A model generated the notes under the pieces. The model saw only the letters and a program-made list of their open reading frames with translations. It searched no databases and had not been told where the DNA came from. This document shows positions 29,972 to 40,465 of a stretch of 64,000 bases of DNA, in pieces. A program made the position numbers and the translations under genes. How positions within the stretch are numbered: position 1 is the stretch's first letter; every line of letters starts with the position of its first letter. This DNA is from Planctomycetota bacterium (GTDB lineage Bacteria > Planctomycetota > UBA8108 > JACQVS01): contig JANQLS010000101.1 of the NCBI GenBank assembly GCA_028280485.1, positions 1-64,000 on the forward strand, written 5' to 3'.

Positions 29972-31630
29972 ATGCGAATTCAGAAATTACCCACTGAGTA
30001 TTTAGATTCACCTCGCTTTAAACCTAAGATCAAAGCCTCCGGGGCTGAATCTTGGGCGCGTGGTGATTCGTTGTGGCTTTCAGAATTTCGCATGCGATCC
30101 AGCATGGGCTCTCCATTTCAGGTGGAGCCCGAGGAACTCGCCAAGGGCATTCCATTAGCTCAAGCTATTGAAGGCACACAAAAGGATTGGGATTTACCCA
30201 CTTCGAGTGCGACTCAAGAAAATCTTCAACTCTTAGCTCAGGGAAAAGCTCGAGTTGTAGTCACCGGTCAACAGCCCGGTTTATTCGGTGGGCCTCTCTA
30301 CACTCTCTTTAAGGCCATTTCGGCGATTAGTTTTGCGAACTACCTCAGTCAAAAGGATGGGATACCCACTGTACCCGTTTTTTGGGTTGCCGGAGAAGAT
30401 CATGACTTAGATGAAATTCGCCAAGCACACTTCTATGATTTTCGCTCGGAGCAAAAATTAACAGTTGTCTACCAAGGAGAGAATGATCGTCGTTCGGTTT
30501 CTCAATATCCATTCGATGAAGAGCGAGTTGGAGTGTGGAATGAATTAGAGGGCTTTATAAGGGACTGCCCTTATTCTGAGTTAATTATAAAGCTCCTGAA
30601 TGATCTTAAAGAAGGAACGCAACTCGCATCGAGTTTTTCAGTGCTCCTTCAGAGTGTTCTCAGTCCGTTTGGATTATTGATTTTTAGTTCTGAGTCGATG
30701 CGTGAACTCGCAGTTCCGATCGTTCGTTCTTGTTTAGAGGCTCCGGAGGACGTTCTTCAGGCAATTGAACGGGGTCGACAAAAGGTTCAAAAGTTGGGAT
30801 TCAAACCTCAAGTTCAGGGCCGCTTTCCTCTTTTTCTATTAAGTGACGATCCGATCCCTAAACGCCATCACCTCAGTCCTATTGAAGATGGATTTCAGGT
30901 CGATGGCACTTCGATTAAGTATTCGAGAGATGAGTTGCTTCGGATCTTAGCTGAGCAACCTTATTGTTTTTCACCTGGAGCTCTCCTTCGACCCCTCATT
31001 CAAGAAACGATCATGCCCGTAGCCTGTGTGATCGGAGGAGCAGCTGAGCTCGCTTATTACTCCCAGATCGATCCTTTGTTCGATCTTTTAAAAGTTCGAA
31101 AAAGCCTAATCCTCCCGAGATTTCATGGCACGATTGTCGACCAGCGAACTTCTAAGGCGATCGATAAATTAGGATCTCAAGCTGAATTTGAAAGTCTTCT
31201 AATCGCTTCCAATTCAGCTGAAGACCTTGTACCTCCCAGTTCAAAATTAAAGAGCTTTGAAGGTGAAGCTCAGAGTTTAGCCCGAGAGACCCAGGCTCAG
31301 TTCGAGAGTCTTGTCGATCGAATCTTCGATCAAGTGAACGTTCCTCCTCAACAAATCGAAAAATTGAGAAGAGCCGGGGAGAAGCTTCATAAGGAAATCG
31401 AGCGCCTCGGGAATCGTGGAGGGCGTTTGCTTCGAGGGAGTGATCAGGAGAAACTTCGAATCGGTGAAATGATTTGGAATACTTTTTATCCCGAGGGAAG
31501 TCTTCAAGAAAGAAAGTATTGTGGGCTACAGTTCATCGCCCAATTCGGAGTGGATTGGATCGAGAATCTCATCGAATACCTCAGCAAAAATCCAAACGAC
31601 CCCTCTCACTATCTACTCTTTCTAAAGTAA
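29972..31630 (+). CDS. bshC: Bacillithiol biosynthesis cysteine-adding enzyme BshC
   Basis: VVTGQQPGLFGGPLYTLFKAISAISFA, VFWVAGEDHDLDEI, first gene of the bshC-bshB1-bshA cluster. Confidence 0.92.
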   Translation: MRIQKLPTEYLDSPRFKPKIKASGAESWARGDSLWLSEFRMRSSMGSPFQVEPEELAKGIPLAQAIEGTQKDWDLPTSSATQENLQLLAQGKARVVVTGQQPGLFGGPLYTLFKAISAISFANYLSQKDGIPTVPVFWVAGEDHDLDEIRQAHFYDFRSEQKLTVVYQGENDRRSVSQYPFDEERVGVWNELEGFIRDCPYSELIIKLLNDLKEGTQLASSFSVLLQSVLSPFGLLIFSSESMRELAVPIVRSCLEAPEDVLQAIERGRQKVQKLGFKPQVQGRFPLFLLSDDPIPKRHHLSPIEDGFQVDGTSIKYSRDELLRILAEQPYCFSPGALLRPLIQETIMPVACVIGGAAELAYYSQIDPLFDLLKVRKSLILPRFHGTIVDQRTSKAIDKLGSQAEFESLLIASNSAEDLVPPSSKLKSFEGEAQSLARETQAQFESLVDRIFDQVNVPPQQIEKLRRAGEKLHKEIERLGNRGGRLLRGSDQEKLRIGEMIWNTFYPEGSLQERKYCGLQFIAQFGVDWIENLIEYLSKNPNDPSHYLLFLK

Positions 31631-31728
31631 TCACCCCAGGAAGACCGAAGCTTTAGCGAGGGATAGGATAGTAACAAATTTAAAAGCACCTTGGCATTTG
31701 AGGCGTGACGTCAGCGCCGTTTCCTTCA

Positions 31729-31892
31729 TTTCAAGCCCGAAGTGTCAACGAGGGTCGGGATACAGATTGATTTATAAATAAAGAAGAATTTGAGGCGTAG
31801 CGCCAGCGCCGACTCCAAAACCATTAATTCGTCTCAAAGGACTGACTCGTTCATGTCAACAGTCGTCACTCGCTGACGCTTCGCGCTTGGAA
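31729..31892. repeat. About 165-bp CAAGCCCGAAG-family element
   Basis: TTTCAAGCCCGAAGTGTCAACGAGGG...CACTCGCTGACGCTTCGCGCTTGGAA. Confidence 0.85.
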
Positions 31893-31996
31893 TGGCTTCG
31901 CGCTTGAAATGGGAATCGTGCTTGGAATGGTTAACACATTAATACTCGGATTTTATTCGTGTCGGGAACCCTGGATACGGTACGATCGTTTTTCCA

Positions 31997-32788
31997 ATGA
32001 GTTGCCGATCCCTTGGAGCACACCCTTTGATTCAATATTTTTCACTTTCATCCACTGATCCTATTGAGCCCGTTGACCTCGTCGTCTTCGCGGCGCATCC
32101 GGATGATGCAGAACTCAATTGTGGGGGACTCCTCTTAATTTCAAAGCTTCGAGGTTGGAAGACTGCTATCGTCGATGCTACGCAGGGAGAGCTGGGTTCA
32201 TTAGGAACAGCAGAGCTTCGTCGAGAAGAAGCGGAGCAAGCAGCTCGATGCCTTCAGTTAAATTCACGTTTTAACTTAGGCTTTCCCGATGGCGACGTCC
32301 GCGATACTCAGGAGAATCGGCAGACGGTGATCTCGATCATTCGCAAGCTTCAACCGAAGTTGGTGATCGCTCCGCCTCGGGATGACCATCATCCCGACCA
32401 TTCAGCCTTAGGCCAACTCATCGAACGGAGCTTTTACCTGACTGGGATTAAAAAACTGTGCCCAGAAATTCCTACGCACCGACCGAATGCGCTCCTCTTT
32501 CACGGGGGAACGCGGCCCTTTGAACCCGATGCGGTGGTCGATGTCACTCCAGTCATCGAAAAACGAAAAGAAGCAATTCTTTGCTTCCAATCTCAGTTTA
32601 AGCCAAAGGAAGAAGCTTCAGGAATTCGGATTGCTTCCGATTACTTTATGGATTCCGTCGAGGGACGGTTACGCTATTTTGGTTCGTTGATCGGAGTTCC
32701 GTTCGGAGAACCTTATACAAGTTTAAATCCACTACCCGTAAAAGATCTCGTCGCTCAATTCGAGGAGGAGCCATGGAAAGCCCGTTAA
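31997..32788 (+). CDS. bshB1: Bacillithiol biosynthesis deacetylase BshB1
   Basis: VDLVVFAAHPDDAELNCGG, DATQGELGSLGTAELRREEA, PPRDDHHPDHSALGQLIERSFYLTGI. Confidence 0.93.
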   Translation: MSCRSLGAHPLIQYFSLSSTDPIEPVDLVVFAAHPDDAELNCGGLLLISKLRGWKTAIVDATQGELGSLGTAELRREEAEQAARCLQLNSRFNLGFPDGDVRDTQENRQTVISIIRKLQPKLVIAPPRDDHHPDHSALGQLIERSFYLTGIKKLCPEIPTHRPNALLFHGGTRPFEPDAVVDVTPVIEKRKEAILCFQSQFKPKEEASGIRIASDYFMDSVEGRLRYFGSLIGVPFGEPYTSLNPLPVKDLVAQFEEEPWKAR

Positions 32789-33936
32789 AGTTAGGCATTC
32801 TTTGTCATCCCACTTTTGGTGGTAGCGGAGTCGTCGCCTCCGAGCTTGGAGTGGCTTTGGCTCAAAGGGGACACAGCGTTCATATCTTCAGTCACCGAAG
32901 GCCGATCCGAATCCCCTTAGATCATCCGAAGGTGACCTTCCATGAAGTTGAAGTGACCACCTACCCTCTTTTTAAGTATCCTCCTTACGCTCTTTCGTTA
33001 GCGACCAAGTTAGCAGTGACTTGTAAGGAGGTCGGTTTAGATCTGCTTCACAGTCACTATGCCATCCCTCATGCGATGAGCGCGTATCTCTGTCGCCAGA
33101 TGATCGGGGAGTACGCCCCCAAGATTGTGACGACTCTCCACGGGACGGATATCACTCTGCTCGGACTCGATGATTCATTCTTTGAGATCACCCGCTTCAG
33201 CATCCTCCAAAGCGATGGGGTGACGGCGGTGTCCCAAGATCTCGCACGCCAGACCGAAGAGGATTTTCAGCTCGATCGCAAAGTGGAAGTCATTCCCAAC
33301 TTTATCGATACCGAGCGATTTCATCCTAAAAATCGCAATCCAGAATGCCGGGCTCGCTTTGTCGGTGAGGGTGAATATCTCGTGGGACACGTGTCAAATT
33401 TCCGGGAGGTGAAACGCGTTCTCGATGTGATTCGAATTTTCCACGGGCTTCACTACCACGTTCCGTGTCGTTTACTCATGGTGGGGGATGGTCCGCTTTT
33501 GGAGCCTGCCAAGGCTCTGGTGGGAGAACTCGGTTTACAGGAGAAAGTCGAGTTTTTGGGCCTCAAAGAAAATATCCCCCAATTGCTTCCTCAATTAGAT
33601 CTCTTCGTGCTTCCCAGCGCCTATGAGAGCTTTGGACTCGCCGCCTTAGAAGCCATGGCCTGTGGAGTGCCCGTGCTCGCTTCACGTGCTGGAGGGCTTC
33701 CTGAGGTGGTCGAAGAGGGGCAGTCAGGGTTTTTGGGCGAGGTGGGAGATATCGAGGGAATGACATTTAAAGCGAGGGAGGCCCTGGAAGACCCTCGCCG
33801 GCTCCAATTACTGCGAACGGGGGCTCGCCACCGAGCCGAGCAAATCTTCCCTCAAGACCGTATCATCGATACTTACGAATCATTTTACCGGCAGGTCTTG
33901 GAGAAATCCCAAATTCCGAACGAAAGAACCCCTTGA
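32773..33936 (+). CDS. bshA: N-acetyl-alpha-D-glucosaminyl L-malate synthase BshA
   Basis: LGILCHPTFGGSGVVASELGVALAQRGHSVHIFSH; LHSHYAIPHAMSAYL; GT4 domain; overlaps bshB1. Confidence 0.95.
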   Translation: MESPLKLGILCHPTFGGSGVVASELGVALAQRGHSVHIFSHRRPIRIPLDHPKVTFHEVEVTTYPLFKYPPYALSLATKLAVTCKEVGLDLLHSHYAIPHAMSAYLCRQMIGEYAPKIVTTLHGTDITLLGLDDSFFEITRFSILQSDGVTAVSQDLARQTEEDFQLDRKVEVIPNFIDTERFHPKNRNPECRARFVGEGEYLVGHVSNFREVKRVLDVIRIFHGLHYHVPCRLLMVGDGPLLEPAKALVGELGLQEKVEFLGLKENIPQLLPQLDLFVLPSAYESFGLAALEAMACGVPVLASRAGGLPEVVEEGQSGFLGEVGDIEGMTFKAREALEDPRRLQLLRTGARHRAEQIFPQDRIIDTYESFYRQVLEKSQIPNERTP

Positions 33937-34121
33937 AGACCGGCGTGAAGAAGGTACTATGTTGCGGATACATTCTGGCGTGAGTGTCAGGTTCTGAACC
34001 CACTTTCAGCCCCAAGGGTCTCAGCATGTGGCTTTGACTCTTCTGTACATCATGACCATCGGCTTCAGCGTTTCCTGGAGCCTTCTAAACATAAACCTTA
34101 TCAGCGACTACGACTCGATCC

Positions 34122-34382
34122 ATGACCTTAGAAGTCAACCCCACTGACAAGTTCCTATCGGGAGTCTTCCATTCATTCACCATCATTTCCGATGAAGGTC
34201 TACCCCAAGGCGAAGTTTCCATCGACGGGACGGAAGTTCCCCATCGAGTCATCGCATTAGCCGACCCGAAATACAAAATCTCGTTTAAAGTTCCTGGGGA
34301 TTCGGTAGGAAAAGAATTGAATGTGAAGATCTCAACGGTTTTGAGTAGCGTTGAGGAAAAGCACGAGATTACTGCTGAGTGA
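34122..34382 (+). CDS. Small hypothetical protein
   Basis: 86-aa ORF in an intergenic gap; beta-rich composition. Confidence 0.4.
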   Translation: MTLEVNPTDKFLSGVFHSFTIISDEGLPQGEVSIDGTEVPHRVIALADPKYKISFKVPGDSVGKELNVKISTVLSSVEEKHEITAE

Positions 34383-34509
34383 GTCAGGCTTTTTTCTTAG
34401 GGGCGTTTTTTTTATTCGTTAAGATCCCGTCGTTGACGCTCCGGGCTTACTAAGGGAATTTAGGGCTATTTCTCGCCGCTGTTCGGACTCCAATTTTTAT
34501 TAATAGGAA

Positions 34510-35163
34510 TTATTGCGTACCAGGACCCTGGCTCGCATCCGAATAGGTTTCGGTTAGGTACAAGACGCAGCGTTGCCATTTCAATGCGATCTTGTCGTGG
34601 GAGTCGATTTGACTCTCAAAGTTTCTCGTGGGGCGTAGGAAGATCGTTTCTTTTCCATTTTCGATGATTTTGATATAGGGCGTTCCCAAGGGTAATCGAA
34701 TGGGATTTCCTTTTGGCATTTGATCTAAGCCCAGAGCGTAGAGTTCCCCTCGAACTTTACCTAGGCGTTGTGGCGTGACAACCTTATCTTTTCCCACCAT
34801 GTTTACGGCTGCTTTTAGAGCCTTCAATCCCGTACTCTTATCGGCCGAGAGCCGAGGGTCAATCTTTCCGACCATAATAATTACATCGTGGTCACCCTGA
34901 GCGCGGTCGTTGTCAGTCGCTGCTTTTTTATGGCTGGTCATCGTCAGTGTTCTCGGTCGGCGACTCCAGCGATTCTTCTGCTGGAAATTACCGCGACGTT
35001 CACCGAGGGGGTCGTGGAAAATGATCGAGCCCAGAAATCCCTTACCCATAGTGGAAATGGAGCTACGTTTTCCCTCTGAAGTGCTGCTGCAAGCAGTCAG
35101 GCTTAGGAGAAGGCAGAAGAGAGCTACGAAATGTAAACTGGGAATGAGGCGGAGTCTCAGCAT
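34510..35163 (-). CDS. Putative lipoprotein
   Basis: Signal/lipobox FCLLLSLTACSS; start chosen within ORF 34510-35223. Confidence 0.65.
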   Translation of the reverse strand: MLRLRLIPSLHFVALFCLLLSLTACSSTSEGKRSSISTMGKGFLGSIIFHDPLGERRGNFQQKNRWSRRPRTLTMTSHKKAATDNDRAQGDHDVIIMVGKIDPRLSADKSTGLKALKAAVNMVGKDKVVTPQRLGKVRGELYALGLDQMPKGNPIRLPLGTPYIKIIENGKETIFLRPTRNFESQIDSHDKIALKWQRCVLYLTETYSDASQGPGTQ

Positions 35164-35303
35164 CGAATTGCTCGTTCGTATCACAAGGTTCTCAGCAGAT
35201 TCAAAAAGAATCTTAAACGGCACCGTTGGGCTAGGCGGTCGTTGAGTGTTGATGATGGATGAACCTAACAGTGCTTTCGATGGGGATCAAAAAATCACCG
35301 AAT

Positions 35304-35702
35304 CTACTTCGAGATTTGAGCCTTGATGATGTACTTCAAGATCTCGTCCTGCTGGGGCTTTCCAATATCTTTAAATTTTACCCCCAAAGCGCAACGATCA
35401 GAACCTTTTTGAAAGGCTTCCACCCAAGAAACTTTTCCTAATGCTTTGATGGGAGTATCGATAGAGGGGAGGAGAAGATTCAATCCCAGAATGATGTCTT
35501 CCATGAGCAGAGCGGGGATCCAACTGACGCTGGGTACTTTTCCAATCAGTAAGAGACCACCGGAGCTGAGGTTACTGGTTGAACCTTCGTGGATTTGCTC
35601 ATCGTTGAGTTCAATCTCTTTACTCAGGAATTTGTACCGAATCGGGATATCGGTTTGGATTCGGACGAACTCTCTTTTTTCGGTGACGTATTCGAAACTC
35701 AT
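35304..35702 (-). CDS. PilZ-domain protein
   Basis: EFVRIQTDIPIRYKFLS...EGSTSNLSSGGLLL...CALGVKFKDI. Confidence 0.8.
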   Translation of the reverse strand: MSFEYVTEKREFVRIQTDIPIRYKFLSKEIELNDEQIHEGSTSNLSSGGLLLIGKVPSVSWIPALLMEDIILGLNLLLPSIDTPIKALGKVSWVEAFQKGSDRCALGVKFKDIGKPQQDEILKYIIKAQISK

Positions 35703-35870
35703 AGTTCCGCTCGCTAATGTGGGCGTTAAGTTGGGTTAGAGACGCAAATGAGGCTACAGGTGTGTAGCTCTTCTTACGTTTCGGTGCGGAAGCCCGTTTT
35801 CTTTAGAATTAGGGGTATTTCTGGATCCTTTTTCGGAAGATGGAGGAGAGGCCTATAACAACGATTGAAC

Positions 35871-36896
35871 TTATCGTCTACGGATCAGGAGGTCATCGGG
35901 AGTGCCCAATTGTTTTCGGATGTTCTGAGTTTCGGTAAGGAACCGTCGCGCGTCTTGGGGGTAGCCTGCAGTCGGTTTTAAATTTTGAATTTTATCGACC
36001 CAATAACGATTAAAAATCTGCATATGAAGTTCGCGAAGATACTTAGATGCCATCGAAGCGAGAGCTACGGCGAAAGATTTTGCATCACCTTGCCGAGTAA
36101 AGACCACCCGCAGTGTTCCTCGATCTTTATCGCCCCTGAGGCGGTAGATCGAAGCTTCCGGAGTTTCGGTATCGATGGTGATCCCTTTGGGTTGTAGTTG
36201 CTTAAAAAGGAGAGGGGCATACTGAATTCTCCCTCCTTGGCGATCGACCACCGCGTCGATGGCTTGATCGGGATAAGTTTTCCAGATCTTCCTGAGGAGA
36301 TTTCCGATGGCGTGAAAGGGTACTTGTGATTTGTTGCCGTGTTCGGCGAGAGTCTGATTGAATTCTCGCACGTGGATCGGTAGGGAGGCCATCCCGAGAA
36401 ATTCCACGTTTTTTTCAGTGAGCTCTTCTTGAAGATCGTCGGCGAGTTTCTTGATGTAACCCGTGAAGGTTTTTGAGGGGAGTTCGATTTTCTGGTCGCG
36501 ATACCAAGGGTATTGGTCGAGATAAGCGACGGGGTCTTCGATCTTATGGATCTGCTGGAGGAGGTCTCGAAACTCTTTGGGTGTCGTAGGGTTTTTAAGT
36601 TTGAGGAAGGGGAGTAAGCCTTCTTCTAAGTGTTGGAGGCCTTTGCCCGGTTTGTAGAGCTTTTTAGAGTCATCAACGGGAATGCGACTGCGATCTGGTT
36701 TTCGGGTGACCACTTTTTTGAGGGTCTCCCAAAGATCGATCGGGCAGATGTCCATGGGGGCATGAGGTTGCGCCTCGGCCCCTTCTAATCGGGCTGAATC
36801 GGTAGAATCAGAAAGTTTGAATGCAGCTGCAGAAACGACTAAGGGTCCTAAGGTAGGTCCGTAGCCCGCTTCATCGATTCCAACATGAATCATCAA
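35871..36896 (-). CDS. Atypical ribonuclease HII-like protein
   Basis: VGIDEAGYGPTLGPLVVSAAAF; DAVVDRQGGR; MASKYLRELHMQIFNRYW. Confidence 0.75.
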   Translation of the reverse strand: MMIHVGIDEAGYGPTLGPLVVSAAAFKLSDSTDSARLEGAEAQPHAPMDICPIDLWETLKKVVTRKPDRSRIPVDDSKKLYKPGKGLQHLEEGLLPFLKLKNPTTPKEFRDLLQQIHKIEDPVAYLDQYPWYRDQKIELPSKTFTGYIKKLADDLQEELTEKNVEFLGMASLPIHVREFNQTLAEHGNKSQVPFHAIGNLLRKIWKTYPDQAIDAVVDRQGGRIQYAPLLFKQLQPKGITIDTETPEASIYRLRGDKDRGTLRVVFTRQGDAKSFAVALASMASKYLRELHMQIFNRYWVDKIQNLKPTAGYPQDARRFLTETQNIRKQLGTPDDLLIRRR

Positions 36897-36953
36897 TCAA
36901 CTCTTAAAGAGGGATGAAAAAAATGCTCTAAATTCCCAATCTTTGGGAATTTT

Positions 36954-37017
36954 GTAGCCGAACTCGTTAGAGTTTGGATCCTCAGCCGCTTGGCCAAATT
37001 TTTACAAATTCGGCTAC
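36954..37017. repeat. 65-bp GTAG-headed hairpin repeat (copy 3 of 3, inverted)
   Basis: GTAGCCGAACTCGTTAGAGTTTGG...TTGGCCAAATTTTTACAAATTCGGCTAC. Confidence 0.8.
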
Positions 37018-37322
37018 GAAATAACATTAATCAGTAAGATTTAAAACGTATCTGGAGTCACCAGAGTATCTGGATGGTAACCGAGAATCAATCTTTCGGT
37101 CTTTCGCTCGGATTTAAGCGTAAGCTTAAAAATTGAGTAAGGCATTCACCTTTCTCAACTTAAACCCGAATTGGAATTGAGCATTTCTATCTCCCCGAAA
37201 GCGGGGTTTCTAAAGGATCTGGGCGGTTGGACTTGCAAACTGCCTCGCTTAGAGCCAGAATTTTAGGGTGGGGGAGTGAAGAGGAATCAGAACTCACAAT
37301 TCTCAATGAGCTGATTCAATAG

Positions 37323-37488
37323 CTAATTAGTTTCTGTTGAATCTTGCTCCTGCGGAGCCTGATTCAACCGTTTCAGCAAATCACAGATTTGCTTTCACTC
37401 CGCTGAACATAGGCTCTGTGAGCCAATGTCCGCGGCCGAGTTGATCCCAACTCGGCTTAATTCCTGTTGATTAAACAGGAATTAATTA
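37323..37488. repeat. 166-bp five-hairpin structured repeat, copy B
   Basis: Aligns without gaps to 8430-8595. Confidence 0.85.
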
Positions 37489-37533
37489 GTTACTGTTGAA
37501 TGAACAGGAACTCAATACTCATCAATAATAATC

Positions 37534-40455
37534 ATGGAGATGGCCGTGGAGTTTACTCAACGAATGAAGCAACGATTGAATTTTGGGCTCGCCTCAGCTT
37601 CTACGGTGAATTGGCAGTTTGTGTTAGGACTATTAATTCTCTTCTCTCTGAGTTCGCAGAGCTTAGCTTCAGCCCCTCCCGAAGAAGAGAAAGAAAGTCC
37701 TCTAAGTGAGGCGAATGAAGCGTTGCGTTTCGGGGAGTATGAGGAAGCCGAAGAACTCTACGAAAAGTTATTAGAGAATGACGATCTACGGGAAAAAGCG
37801 GTGATTGGAATCGCGGAAAGTCTCTTGGGTCGGGGAAATTTTTCGGAGACCGTCGAACGATTAAAAAAGGATAGCCTTTTCGCTAAGTCTTCCGATCTCC
37901 AAACGGTTGTAGGACGAGCGTATTTGAAACAGGGGCTCCTGAAAGAAGCACTCGAACAATTTAAGTCAGCGGTTGAGCTCAATAAGAAAAATGTAGCTGC
38001 TGTTTATCTTATGGGGGAAACCCAAAGGCGATCAGGGCTGATTGAAGAAGCGAAAAAAACCTTTAATGCCTCGATCGATCTCTATCGCGATGCGACCTTC
38101 GATGAAGTGCAAAAGCTTGGCGCTGAGGGATTTGTTTACTGGGGGCTCTCCCTAGTTGGATTGAACAGGGTTAAAGAAGCTCACGAGCTGATGTTCGATC
38201 AAGCGAATGAGATCGATTCAAAGAATCCCCTCCTCATGTTGGAGTGGGGAAAATTGATGGCGAGCAAATACAATTTCCCGGATTCCCGTTCGTACTACCG
38301 CGATGCTCTCGACCAAAACCCTTATTACGCCGATGCTCTCGTCGCCTTAGCCGACAATTACTTGGATGATTTTCAAGTTGGAACCCGAAGGTACAATTTA
38401 GCCGAAAAACAAATTAAGAGAGCTCTCGAAGTTCAACCGGAGCATGCTGGTGCTCATGCGAACCGAGGATTGGTTTGGATCTACGATGGTGATTACGATA
38501 AAGCGATCGCAAGTTTAAATCGATCCTTGAAGACCAATCCCAGTGATCTTCGAGTTTTAGGTCTTTTGGCTTCATGTGCTTTCATGAAGGGAGATGAAAA
38601 AGGTCTCGAGGAAATCGAAAAACGAGCATTGAAGATCAATCCTAAAGGAGCTGAATTTTTTCATACGATTGCACAGACGATCGAAAAGAAGTTTCAGTAT
38701 CCCTTGGTCGTGAAGTTTTGTGATAAGGCCTTGGCCCTCGATCCTGATTACTGGCCAGCGTACACAACTCTTGGGATCAACTGTTTGCGAACAGGTGAAG
38801 AGAAACGGGGGCGCCAGTTCCTCCAAAAGTCATGGGATAGTGACCGCTATAACGTCTATGTATTTAACACCCGAGAATTCTTGGGGCATTTGGATGATAA
38901 TTTCACTGCTCATAAAAATAAGCAGGTTGAATATTTCTTACCTAAAAACGACATGGCGATCCTTAGGCCCTATTTAGAGCCCTTGGTCGATGAGGCGATC
39001 GAGAGGATGTCAAAGAGGTATAAGACCGATATTTTTATGCCTCTGAGAATTGAAAGCTTCGCCGAGCACAAATGGTTCTCCGCTCGAACAGTGGGCTTAG
39101 AAGGTTTTGCCGCCAGTGGTGCCTGTTTCGGTCGCTTGGTGACTCTAACATCACCCAAAGCCTTGCCCCAAAATTGGGGAGCTGTGGCCTGGCACGAACT
39201 CGCTCACGTTTTTACGCTCGAGAAAACAAATTATCGTATTCCCCGCTGGCTCACCGAAGGAATCTCGGTTTACGAAGAAGGATTAGATCGCCCTCATTGG
39301 GGTCGAGGCTTTGGGAGAGAAATCGCCGATGCATGGATTTCCGGTCGAATTCTCGGAATCGGTGAATTTGATTTTGGTTTCACGAAACCGAAATTTCCCG
39401 GTCAAATCCTTCTTTCCTACTACCAAGGCTGTCTGGTGGTCGAGTACATCGTCGAACGATGGGGCTTCGAAAAGATCATCGCTATTTTAGATGGCTATGG
39501 GAAAGCAAAGCGCTCTGAAGAAATCTTCAAAGAAGTCTTAGGGATCGATTTAGTCACCTTTGATAAAGACTTCGATAAGTACGTCGGAAAGTGGGTCGAG
39601 AAGAATGGGTATACTCCCAGACCGGCTGAAGGGATCATCGCGACATTAGAACTTGAAGTAGAAGCTCAGCCTGAAGACGAAAAGAAATTGATTGATCTCG
39701 CTTGGGCTTACGTTGCGAATGGAAACGGTGTCGATGGGCAAATCACCGTCAATAAAGTCCTCGAGAAAAATAAAGAGTCGGGTGATGCTCACGCCCTTCT
39801 CGGCTTTGCCCACCTTCAAGAGAAGAAATCAAAACCGGCTCAAGATTCCCTTAAGAAAGCGCTCGAATTAGGAACTCGTTTTAAATATCGAGCTCACGCT
39901 TATCTCGGTAATCTTTATTCCAAAGAAAAAGACACTGAATTAGCGATCGAGCATTACGAAAAAGCCAAGAAGGCTTCTCCCGATGCCGGAGCGACCTATC
40001 CCCATGGGGGACCCAACTTGTATTACAAGTTGCACAAGCTCTACGAGGATGATGGTGATGAAGAGAAGGCGCTTCAACAGATGGCTGAGCTGGCTGAGCT
40101 CTCACCCGAAGATGGTGAATGTCGACTGCGGTTGGTTAAGGCTGCTTTAGTTAAAAAGGATGCTGAAACGGCGTTTAAGTACCTCGATCAATTGATGTAT
40201 ATCAACCCGTTCGATATGCAGCTCCATCGTTGGTTATCTCATGTCGCTGAAGAGCTTGAGAAGCATGAAATCGTTATCCGCGAGGTTCAGATTTTGATGA
40301 ACGACCCTCGTACCAACGAGTTGAAGTCTCGCATGATGTTGGCCAAAGCGTACCTGGGTCTAAACGACAAAGAAAAGGCCAAAAAAGAAATCGAGGCCAT
40401 CCTGAAGCTCGACCCCGAACACAAAGGGGCTAAGGAGCTACAGAAGAAGTTGTAG
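37534..40455 (+). CDS. TPR-repeat protein with embedded gluzincin (MA-like) peptidase motif
   Basis: Multiple TPRs flanking WHELAHVFTLEKTNYRIPRWLTEGISVYEE (HExxH...E). Confidence 0.85.
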   Translation: MEMAVEFTQRMKQRLNFGLASASTVNWQFVLGLLILFSLSSQSLASAPPEEEKESPLSEANEALRFGEYEEAEELYEKLLENDDLREKAVIGIAESLLGRGNFSETVERLKKDSLFAKSSDLQTVVGRAYLKQGLLKEALEQFKSAVELNKKNVAAVYLMGETQRRSGLIEEAKKTFNASIDLYRDATFDEVQKLGAEGFVYWGLSLVGLNRVKEAHELMFDQANEIDSKNPLLMLEWGKLMASKYNFPDSRSYYRDALDQNPYYADALVALADNYLDDFQVGTRRYNLAEKQIKRALEVQPEHAGAHANRGLVWIYDGDYDKAIASLNRSLKTNPSDLRVLGLLASCAFMKGDEKGLEEIEKRALKINPKGAEFFHTIAQTIEKKFQYPLVVKFCDKALALDPDYWPAYTTLGINCLRTGEEKRGRQFLQKSWDSDRYNVYVFNTREFLGHLDDNFTAHKNKQVEYFLPKNDMAILRPYLEPLVDEAIERMSKRYKTDIFMPLRIESFAEHKWFSARTVGLEGFAASGACFGRLVTLTSPKALPQNWGAVAWHELAHVFTLEKTNYRIPRWLTEGISVYEEGLDRPHWGRGFGREIADAWISGRILGIGEFDFGFTKPKFPGQILLSYYQGCLVVEYIVERWGFEKIIAILDGYGKAKRSEEIFKEVLGIDLVTFDKDFDKYVGKWVEKNGYTPRPAEGIIATLELEVEAQPEDEKKLIDLAWAYVANGNGVDGQITVNKVLEKNKESGDAHALLGFAHLQEKKSKPAQDSLKKALELGTRFKYRAHAYLGNLYSKEKDTELAIEHYEKAKKASPDAGATYPHGGPNLYYKLHKLYEDDGDEEKALQQMAELAELSPEDGECRLRLVKAALVKKDAETAFKYLDQLMYINPFDMQLHRWLSHVAEELEKHEIVIREVQILMNDPRTNELKSRMMLAKAYLGLNDKEKAKKEIEAILKLDPEHKGAKELQKKL

Positions 40456-40465
40456 ACAAACCACA

